Both the position numbers and the translations under genes were made by a program. From assembly GCF_000744655.1 (NCBI RefSeq), contig NZ_JQMJ01000004.1, forward strand, positions 5,084,001 through 5,148,000: a DNA stretch of 64,000 nucleotides, read 5' to 3'. Under the pieces are notes generated by a model, which did not search any database, had not been told where the DNA came from, and saw only the letters and a program-made list of their open reading frames with translations. Shown here piece by piece: positions 1 to 6,401 of the stretch. Numbering within the stretch: position 1 is the first letter of the stretch; the number at the start of each line of letters is the position of its first letter. The stretch is from Streptacidiphilus rugosus AM-16 (lineage in GTDB: Bacteria > Actinomycetota > Actinomycetes > Streptomycetales > Streptomycetaceae).

Positions 1-14
1 AGCCGCGCGGGGCC

Positions 15-917
15 CTACTGCTGCTGCGGCAGCGGGAACGGGAAGGCGACCCCGGTCAGGGTCTCCGAGACCTCCCAGAGGCGGCGGGCCCGTTCGGGGT
101 CGCGGGCGTTGTCGCTGAGGACCGCCGGGGCCGGGTGGCCCTTGAGCTCGCCGCGGCCGTCGGGTCCCGTGTAGCTGCCGCCGGGCAGGTCCTGGGTGGC
201 GGCGTAGAGGACGGGCAGCGCGCCCATGGACTCGGACTGGGCCACCAGCCGGTTGGTGACCGTCATCATGGCGCGCTGCAGGGCGCTCCCGGTGCCGCGC
301 TGCAGGTTGGTGGCCGCGTACCCGGGGTGGGCCGCGTGCGCGGTGACCGCGGAGCCGGCCCGGGTCAGGCGGCGCTGCAGCTCCTGGACGAACAGCAGGT
401 CGGCGAGCTTGGACTGCTGGTAGGCCCGCCACGGGCTGTAGTCCCGCTCGGAGTTGAGGTCCGCGAAGTCGATGTCCACGCCCGGCCTGCGGTGGGCGTT
501 GGAGGCGACGCTCACCACCCGGCCGGTGATCTGCGGCAGCAGCAGGTTGGAGAGCGCGAACGGTCCCAGGTGGTTGGTGCCGAACTGCATCTCGAAGCCG
601 TCGACGGTGCGGCGCTGCGGGATCGCCATCACCCCCGCGTTGTTGACCAGCACGTCGAGCGGTCCCTCCCAGCCCGCGGCGAACCGGCGCACCGAGGCCA
701 GGTCGGCGAGGTCGAGCTCGCGCACCTCGGTGCTGCCGCCGCAGGACCGCGCGGCCTCCGCGCCGCGCGCGGTGTCCCTGACGGCGAGCACCACGTGCGC
801 GCCGACACGGGCCAGCTCCCGGGACGTGATCAGGCCCAGACCGCTGGTCGCGCCGGTGACCACGACCGTGCTCCCGGTCAGGTCGGGCAGGTCCGCGGCC
901 GTCCACTTCTCACCCAT
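15..917 (-). CDS. Short-chain dehydrogenase/reductase (SDR)
   Basis: A 300-residue classical/extended SDR oxidoreductase. The Rossmann cofactor motif TGATSGLG is at residues 21-28, NNAG at 92-95, and the catalytic pair is Tyr166 and Lys170 in YQQSK, with serines around 136-139 as the third member. The length and the second half resemble the retinol dehydrogenase/protochlorophyllide reductase-like SDRs common in actinomycetes; the substrate cannot be inferred. The ATG start has a purine-rich ribosome site just upstream (GGAGAAG). It is divergent from the VOC gene at 1040 and lies at the window edge, so its downstream neighbour is unknown. Confidence 0.9.
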   Translation of the reverse strand: MGEKWTAADLPDLTGSTVVVTGATSGLGLITSRELARVGAHVVLAVRDTARGAEAARSCGGSTEVRELDLADLASVRRFAAGWEGPLDVLVNNAGVMAIPQRRTVDGFEMQFGTNHLGPFALSNLLLPQITGRVVSVASNAHRRPGVDIDFADLNSERDYSPWRAYQQSKLADLLFVQELQRRLTRAGSAVTAHAAHPGYAATNLQRGTGSALQRAMMTVTNRLVAQSESMGALPVLYAATQDLPGGSYTGPDGRGELKGHPAPAVLSDNARDPERARRLWEVSETLTGVAFPFPLPQQQ

Positions 918-1039
918 CCCTCGATTCTTCTCCGGCCCACGCCCCGGGGCGAGTGGGCGGGAGGACCCGCGTTACGCGTCCGGGTGAGGGTGGCCGCAGC
1001 GGGAGCGCCGGGAGGCCGCCGCGGCAGCACACTGGCAGC

Positions 1040-1576
1040 ATGAACGCTCCCGATCCCGCCACCGTGGCCGCACGCGCGGCCGAACGCGAGCGGCTGCGCG
1101 CCGCCCATCTGCGCCCGCAGGGGCGACGCCCGGCGTCCTCCGCGCGCGGCATCCACCACACCGCGCTGATCAGCAGCGACGTGGAGGAGACCATCCGCTT
1201 CTACCAGGACCTGCTGGGCTTCCCGCTCGTCGAACTGATCGAGAACCGCGACTACCCGGGGTCCTCGCACTTCTTCTTCGACCTCGGCAACGGGAACCTG
1301 CTCGCCTTCTTCGACTTCCCCGGCCTCGACGTGGGCCCCTACGCCGAGGTGCTGGGCGGGCTGCACCACGTCGCCATCTCCGTCGAACCCGAGCGCTGGC
1401 GCGGACTGTGCGAGCGGGTCGCCGACGCCGGTGTCGCCCACGAGGTGCACAGCGAGGTCTCGCTCTACTTCCGCGATCCCGACGGCGCCCGCATCGAGCT
1501 GATCGCGGACCCGCTGGGCGAGATGTACGGCAGCGAGATCCTCGGCGCGGACGGGCCGGCCGCTACGGACGGCTGA
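1040..1576 (+). CDS. VOC-family (glyoxalase/dioxygenase fold) protein
   Basis: A 178-residue single VOC protein. After a charged ~35-residue N-terminus the fold runs from GIHHTALIS to IELIADPLG. Candidate metal ligands are the His of HHTAL, the His of LHHVAIS and the Glu of RIELI, the usual positions in the superfamily. The family includes lyases, dioxygenases and resistance proteins, so no reaction can be assigned. The ATG at 1040 has no strong ribosome site; it was chosen because residues further upstream look non-coding. The 3' end overlaps the convergent glycosyltransferase gene by 14 bp. Confidence 0.85.
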   Translation: MNAPDPATVAARAAERERLRAAHLRPQGRRPASSARGIHHTALISSDVEETIRFYQDLLGFPLVELIENRDYPGSSHFFFDLGNGNLLAFFDFPGLDVGPYAEVLGGLHHVAISVEPERWRGLCERVADAGVAHEVHSEVSLYFRDPDGARIELIADPLGEMYGSEILGADGPAATDG

Positions 1577-2564
1577 GCACGCCCCTGGCCAGCTGCGGAA
1601 TCCTGGCGCTCTGGAACGCCCCGTACCCGCCGCCTGCCACCAGCTGGAACTTGACCCCCTCACGGCCCTGGGGCCGCTCGTAGCCCCCGGGCACGAAACG
1701 CTGGTACTGCTCGCTCGCCCGCCGGAAGAACTGCGGGCGCTCGGAACGCGCGAGGCAGCCCGAGAGGTGGAGCAGGAAGAGGTGGTGACGGACCATCCGG
1801 GTGAACAGGAAGGGCGCGGCCTCGGTACGGGCGTACTCGCCCAGCAGGCCGAAGCTCTCCTCGTAGCGGTCGAAGACGTCGAAGTGCGTGGCGCCCGGCG
1901 ATCCCGCGGGGTGCTGGGTGTGCCTGCGGCGGATCTGCACGCAGTCCCACTTCAGCGCGGCCACGCGGTCCGCGGCCAGCAGGGCGCGGTGCACGACGGC
2001 GACCTCCTCGTGCAGCCCCTCGGGGAAGCTCAGCGCCTGCGCGGCCCAGAAGTCCCGCCGGATCAGCCGGTCCCACACGTAGGCGGGAGCCCCGAGGAGC
2101 TCGGGCCGGTCCGCGGGGTCGAAGGGACGGGAGTCCAGGCCCGCGAGCAGTTCGGCCGCTGCGCCCGGCCAGGACCGGCCCTTGTGCAGGCGGGTGTGGC
2201 CGAGCAGCAGCACGTCCGGTTCGTCGCAGGTCCGCAGCCGGTCGGCCATCGCCTGCAGGGTGCCGTCCCAGAGGATGTGGTCGGTGTCGAGGAAGAGCAG
2301 GTACCGGCCGGTCGCCCGGTCGGCCCCGGCGTTCCTGACCCGGCCGACGCCGACGACCCCGTCCAGCCGGACGAGCGAGACCCGCTCGTCGCTCCGGGCG
2401 AAGGCCTCGACGACCGCCGGACGGCATTCGGGGGACTCGTCCGCGACGACGACGACCTCCACGTCCTTGAAGGACTGGCACAGGATCGACTGCAGGCAGC
2501 CCTCCAGGCCTCCCTGCCGGTCATGGGCGATGACGATGACACTGATCAATGGTGAGGTGAGCAC
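1563..2564 (-). CDS. Family 2 glycosyltransferase (GT-A)
   Basis: A 333-residue GT2 enzyme. It opens with the nucleotide-sugar binding strand ISVIVIAHDR (residues 7-16) and has the metal-binding DxD as D93-T-D95 in LFLDTDH; the C-terminal half has the HEE and RRRHTQ blocks seen in transferases associated with CDP-glycerol/teichoic-acid type polymer genes. It most likely transfers a sugar to a cell-surface polymer. It is divergent from the exported-peptide locus across a 414-bp gap, so a role in glycosylating that peptide (11 Ser/Thr after the GG site) is possible but unproven. The GTG start has no clear ribosome site; a TTG five codons in (LISVIV) is an alternative. Confidence 0.85.
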   Translation of the reverse strand: MLTSPLISVIVIAHDRQGGLEGCLQSILCQSFKDVEVVVVADESPECRPAVVEAFARSDERVSLVRLDGVVGVGRVRNAGADRATGRYLLFLDTDHILWDGTLQAMADRLRTCDEPDVLLLGHTRLHKGRSWPGAAAELLAGLDSRPFDPADRPELLGAPAYVWDRLIRRDFWAAQALSFPEGLHEEVAVVHRALLAADRVAALKWDCVQIRRRHTQHPAGSPGATHFDVFDRYEESFGLLGEYARTEAAPFLFTRMVRHHLFLLHLSGCLARSERPQFFRRASEQYQRFVPGGYERPQGREGVKFQLVAGGGYGAFQSARIPQLARGVLSRP

Positions 2565-2978
2565 GACACCGGAACATAGAGTGCCCGTTCCGTCACCGAC
2601 AAGTTCGGTTGCCGCCTCTGAGCTGCATCGTTATGCAAGATCACGCAACCTTCACAGACCGTCCCCAGGTGGGCCGCTCCCCACTTCTTCTCCTCCGCCT
2701 TCGCGTGGGGCACACAAGTGCCGCGCCGCGGAGCCCCGCTTGCGCCGGAGCGCTACGCCGCGCACGCATCTGCGCCACGTCGTTCACAGAAGCCCCATTT
2801 TTCCGACCGAGCCGCCGCATATCGCACCCGTAAAACGCCGGGAATGTTCACATAAAAACCGCATCAGCGAGATTGGACATATATCCGGATTACATGCTTG
2901 GATCATGTCAAGAAAGGGAACCGCAGCCACCGGTTCCCGGTACTCGAATTACTCAGAGCCTTGAGAGGAAAAAGAATC
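2565..2978. promoter_or_regulatory. Divergent promoter region, glycosyltransferase / exported-peptide locus
   Basis: This 414-bp gap is noticeably richer in A+T than the rest of the window, especially 2800-2980. It must hold the promoters of the glycosyltransferase (leftward) and the peptide operon (rightward). I see no convincing consensus -10/-35 pair; a TTGGAC at about 2873 and AT-rich TATATCC-like sequence lie 80-105 bp upstream of the peptide start. Short open frames that run through the area look non-coding. Confidence 0.5.
2916..2938 (+). promoter_or_regulatory. Hairpin in the presumed leader of the exported-peptide gene
   Basis: Perfect 8-bp inverted repeat GGGAACCG / CGGTTCCC around a 7-base loop, 40 bases upstream of the GTG start. 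No T run follows, so it is not a classic terminator. It may be a protein or RNA regulatory site. Confidence 0.35.
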
Positions 2979-3230
2979 GTGCGCAGCGACTTCACGCCCC
3001 AGGTCGAGACCCGCGAGATCGACGACACGGACCTGGACGGCGTGGCCGGCGGCATCGGCCTGGCCGGCGGCGTCCGCCTCGGCGGCGGCATCGGCGTGAC
3101 CGGCCTCTCGGACACCCTGGGCGCCGTCGGCTCCGCGGTCCCGGTCGGCGGCCTGCTGAACACCGCCACCGGCCTGACCGGCCTCACCGCCCCGGTCAAC
3201 AGCCTGACGGGCATCGTCTCGGGTCTCTGA
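2979..3230 (+). CDS. Double-glycine leader precursor of an exported Cys-free peptide
   Basis: An 83-residue peptide starting at GTG 2979, chosen over an upstream ATG (2898) because GAGAGGAAA sits at 2963-2971 with ideal spacing. The acidic leader ends REIDDTDLDGVAGG, matching double-glycine leaders cut by C39 peptidases (cleavage expected after Gly25). The 58-residue remainder is hydrophobic and glycine-rich, with repeats of the TGL/LTG type, 11 Ser/Thr, one Arg, one Asp, two Pro, and no Cys, Lys or aromatic residue. Further GG pairs (30-31, 35-37, 57-58) are alternative cleavage points. The next three genes supply adaptor, peptidase-exporter and second exporter. Lack of Cys argues against a lanthipeptide or thiol-glycosylated product; an unmodified bacteriocin-like or self-assembling surface peptide is more likely. 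Confidence 0.75.
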   Translation: MRSDFTPQVETREIDDTDLDGVAGGIGLAGGVRLGGGIGVTGLSDTLGAVGSAVPVGGLLNTATGLTGLTAPVNSLTGIVSGL

Positions 3231-3266
3231 CCGGGATATCCGCCACCGCGCGGAGATGTGATCGAC

Positions 3267-3295
3267 CGGGCCCCGGATCACTATTCCGGGGCCCG
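3267..3295 (+). terminator. Intergenic hairpin between peptide precursor and exporter genes
   Basis: Perfect 11-bp stem (CGGGCCCCGGA with its complement) around a 7-base loop, 36 bases after the precursor stop and 58 bases before the HlyD start, with no T run. Such hairpins between a small precursor and its transport genes usually act as partial terminators or 3' stabilisers that keep precursor mRNA in excess. Confidence 0.6.
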
Positions 3296-3353
3296 CGTCA
3301 CGCCCTGCCGCAATTCTGCGGAATCAGCGTCGAACAGATCGAGGAAAACCTCC

Positions 3354-4166
3354 GTGCAGTTCCGGCAGCAGGCGCTCGCCAAACAGCAGTCGGCCGACGA
3401 TCTCGACGTGCCCGCCCATCTGGCCCGGCCGCAGGGCCGCCTCGTGCTGGCCGTCACGGCCGCCGTGGTCGCGGCCGCGTGCTTCTGGGCGGTCGCCGGA
3501 ACGGTCGCCTCGAAGCTGAGCGTACCCGGGGTCCTGATCCACGCGGGGGGCGACTACACCCTGCAGAGCCCCGTCGCCGGGCAGGTGGTCGCCGTCTTCG
3601 CCGGCGCGGGCGACACGCTGGCCGAAGGGAGCCCGTTGCTCGAGGTGCGGCCGGGCCAGGGTCAGAAGGTGCAGACCGTACGGACGGTGGCGGCCGGACG
3701 CCTGACCGCGCTCGCGGCCGGGCTCGGCACGGTCGTCGAGACCGGCTCGGCTCTGGCGACGGTGGAACGCGTCTCCAGCCCCGCGGAGCCGCTGGTGGCG
3801 GTGCTCTACACGCCGGCCGGCACCGCCGCGTCGATCCCGGTCGGCGCGACGGTGGACGTCACCGTGCAGTCCGTGCCCGCGCAGCAGTACGGCGTCCTGC
3901 GCGGGCGGGTCCTGGCGGTGGGGACCGGCCCCCAGACGGAGCAGCAGATCACCGGCTTCCTCGGCAGTGCGGAACTCGGCCGGCAGTTCAGCGCGGAGGG
4001 CGAACCGGTCGCGGTCGTCGTCGGCCTGGAGCGGTCCGGCCGGACCAGATCCGGATACGTCTGGTCCTCCACGCAGGGACCGCCGTACCCACTGCGGTCC
4101 GAGGTGCTGGTGAGCGCCGCCGTCCAGGTGGCCACGGAGCACCCGGTCTCCTGGATCCTGCCGTGA
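3354..4166 (+). CDS. HlyD-type membrane-fusion/adaptor subunit of peptide exporter
   Basis: A 270-residue adaptor. A short cytoplasmic N-terminus is followed by one membrane helix (LVLAVTAAVVAAACFWAV, about residues 30-50) and a biotinyl-lipoyl-like hairpin (LQSPVAGQVVAVFAGAGDTLAEGSPLLEV), then a beta-rich domain. This is the layout of small actinobacterial NHLP-exporter HlyD proteins. The start is GTG 3354, set by GAGGAAAA at 3341-3348; an upstream ATG at 3258 is rejected because it would run through the hairpin. The stop overlaps the next gene (GTGA at 4163-4166), so the two are translationally coupled. Role: links the ABC exporter to the outside face of the membrane. Confidence 0.85.
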   Translation: MQFRQQALAKQQSADDLDVPAHLARPQGRLVLAVTAAVVAAACFWAVAGTVASKLSVPGVLIHAGGDYTLQSPVAGQVVAVFAGAGDTLAEGSPLLEVRPGQGQKVQTVRTVAAGRLTALAAGLGTVVETGSALATVERVSSPAEPLVAVLYTPAGTAASIPVGATVDVTVQSVPAQQYGVLRGRVLAVGTGPQTEQQITGFLGSAELGRQFSAEGEPVAVVVGLERSGRTRSGYVWSSTQGPPYPLRSEVLVSAAVQVATEHPVSWILP

Positions 4167-6400
4167 GCCCCCGCACCACCGCGCGGCACGGCGGCCCACC
4201 GCCAGGCGCCGGAACGCGTCGGCGCCCGAAGAACCGGACGAAGCGACAGAAGACCGTCAGGACCGCCACGGTCCTCCAGATGGAGGCCGTGGAGTGCGGC
4301 GCCGCGGCCCTGGCCATGGTGCTGGGACACCACGGCCGGCACGTCCCGCTGGAGGAGCTGCGGACCGCCTGCGGCGTCTCCCGCGACGGCTCCCGTGCCG
4401 GCAACGTGCTGAAGGCGGCGCGCGGCTACGGCCTGACGGCCAAGGGCATGCAGATGGAGCCCACCGCGCTGGCCACGGAGGTGCGCACGCCCGCCGTGCT
4501 CTTCTGGGAGTTCAACCACTTCGTCGTCTACGAGGGGATGGGACGCCGCCTCGGCCGACGCGGGGCGCACCTCAACGACCCCGCCTGCGGCCGCCGTTTC
4601 GTGGACGAGGCGGATTTCGACGCGAGTTTCACCGGCGTGGTGCTGACCTTCGAACCCGGCCCGGGGTTCCGCACCGGGGGCAGACGGCCGAGCGTGCTGA
4701 GCGCGCTGCCCTCCAGGCTGCGCGGCACCGGCGGCGCGACCCGGGCCCTCGTCCTCGCCAGCCTGCTGCTGGTCTGCGTCGGAGCCGTGGTGCCGGCGCT
4801 GAGCCGCACCTGGATCGACTCGTTCCTGATCGGCGGCCGGACCTCCCTGCTGCCGGTGCTGTTCGCGTCGATGGCGGCCATGCTGCTGTTGACCGCCGTG
4901 CTGACCGCCGTGCAGCAGGCGAACCTGCTGCGCGCGCGGATGATCTCGTCCACCCTGAGCAGCGCCCGCTTCCTGCGGCACCTGCTCAGGTTGCCGGTCT
5001 CCTTCTTCGCCCAGCGCAACCCGGCCGACCTGGTCCAGCGGCTGCGGTCCAACGACGCCGTGGCCGAGGCACTGGCCAGGGACCTCGCCGCGGCGGGCGT
5101 CGACGCCGTGGTCGTCGTCCTCTACGCGGTCCTGCTGTGGAACTACGACCCGCAGCTGACCCTCCTCGGCGTCGGCGTCGCGCTGCTCAACGTGGCGGCG
5201 CTGCGGCTGGTCGTACGGGTCAGGGGCACCGGCGTGCAGAAGCTCCGCGCCGACAGCGCCAGGTTGACCAACACCTCGTACAGCGGGCTGCAGTTGATCG
5301 AGACCATGAAGGCGACCGGCGGCGAGACCGGGTACTTCCGCCGCTGGGCCGGGCAGCACGCGGTCACCCTGAACGGGGAGCAGCGCCTCGGCGTGCCCAG
5401 CGCCGCTCTGGCCGTCGTCGCGCCGACCCTCGCCGCGCTCAACAGCGCCCTGATCCTGCTGATCGGAGGGCTGCGAGCGGTGGAAGGCGGGATCTCCGTC
5501 GGCCTGCTGGTCGCCTTCCAGGCGCTGGTGGCGGGCTTCACCGCTCCCGTGGCGCGGCTGAACGGGGCCGCCGGCCGGATCCAGGACTTCGCGGCCGACA
5601 TGGCCAGGCTCAGGGACGTGGAGAGCTTCCCCGCCGACCCGCGGCTCGGCCGGTCCGGGCCCGACACCGGCGCGCGGCGGCTGAGCGGTCATGTGGAGCT
5701 GCGCGACGTGACCTTCGGGTACAGCGCGCTGGACGAACCACTGCTCCGCGGCTTCTCGCTGGACGTCGGCCCCGGCCGTCAGGTGGCGCTGGTCGGCGGG
5801 TCCGGCAGCGGGAAGTCCACGGTGGCCCGGCTGATCTCCGGCCTGTACCAGCCCTGGGAGGGCGAGATCAGCATCGACGGACGACGGCTGCCGGAGATCC
5901 CGCGCGGCTCGCTGGCCGCCTCGGTGGCCTCGGTCGACCAGGAGATCTTCCTCTTCGAGGGCACCGTCCGCGACAACGTCGCGCTCTGGGACCCCTCCGT
6001 CCCCGACGAGGCGGTGACCGCGGCGCTGCGCGACGCGGCGGTCCTCGACGTGGTCGCGCGACGACCCGGCGGCATCCACGGCCGGGTGGAGCAGGACGGC
6101 CGCAACTTCTCCGGCGGTCAGCGGCAGCGCCTGGAGATCGCCCGGGCCCTGGTCCGCGGGCCCAGCGTGCTGGTCCTGGACGAGGTGACCAGTGCGCTGG
6201 ACGCGGCGACCGAGCAACTGGTCATCGACAACCTGCGGCGGCGCGGCTGCGCCTGCGTGGTGATCGCCCACCGGCTGAGCACCGTGCGCGACAGCGACGA
6301 GATCGTGGTCCTGGACCGGGGCCTCGTCGTCGAGCGCGGCCGGCACCGGGAGCTGGTCGCGGCGGGAGGGCCCTACGCCGCTCTGGTCGGGGAGCACTGA
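4163..6400 (+). CDS. C39-peptidase ABC exporter (NHLP bacteriocin export, peptidase/permease/ATPase)
   Basis: A 745-residue exporter. The N-terminal C39 cysteine protease has Cys45 (VECGAAAL), His119 (FNHFVVYE) and Asp139 (LNDPACG), the complete catalytic set that cuts after Gly-Gly. A six-helix permease lies at about 165-460. The nucleotide-binding domain has Walker A GGSGSGKST (545-553), signature [10 protein letters not shown], Walker B VLVLDEVTSALD and the H-loop IAHRLST. Length fits the NHLP type 1 subunit. It starts at GTG 4163, overlapping the adaptor stop; an open frame extends 430 codons upstream but is a shadow of the preceding genes. It should mature and export the peptide encoded at 2979. 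Confidence 0.92.
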   Translation: MSPRTTARHGGPPPGAGTRRRPKNRTKRQKTVRTATVLQMEAVECGAAALAMVLGHHGRHVPLEELRTACGVSRDGSRAGNVLKAARGYGLTAKGMQMEPTALATEVRTPAVLFWEFNHFVVYEGMGRRLGRRGAHLNDPACGRRFVDEADFDASFTGVVLTFEPGPGFRTGGRRPSVLSALPSRLRGTGGATRALVLASLLLVCVGAVVPALSRTWIDSFLIGGRTSLLPVLFASMAAMLLLTAVLTAVQQANLLRARMISSTLSSARFLRHLLRLPVSFFAQRNPADLVQRLRSNDAVAEALARDLAAAGVDAVVVVLYAVLLWNYDPQLTLLGVGVALLNVAALRLVVRVRGTGVQKLRADSARLTNTSYSGLQLIETMKATGGETGYFRRWAGQHAVTLNGEQRLGVPSAALAVVAPTLAALNSALILLIGGLRAVEGGISVGLLVAFQALVAGFTAPVARLNGAAGRIQDFAADMARLRDVESFPADPRLGRSGPDTGARRLSGHVELRDVTFGYSALDEPLLRGFSLDVGPGRQVALVGGSGSGKSTVARLISGLYQPWEGEISIDGRRLPEIPRGSLAASVASVDQEIFLFEGTVRDNVALWDPSVPDEAVTAALRDAAVLDVVARRPGGIHGRVEQDGRNFSGGQRQRLEIARALVRGPSVLVLDEVTSALDAATEQLVIDNLRRRGCACVVIAHRLSTVRDSDEIVVLDRGLVVERGRHRELVAAGGPYAALVGEH

Positions 6401-6401
6401 C

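Noticed and set aside
2979-3230. Lanthipeptide or thiol-glycosylated peptide precursor
   Set aside because: No cysteine is present in the peptide and no lanthipeptide synthetase gene is nearby.
2873-4162. Upstream extension of the C39 exporter frame
   Set aside because: The extension is Arg/Gly-rich and overlaps the precursor and adaptor genes. The real start is GTG 4163, coupled to the adaptor stop and giving the family length.
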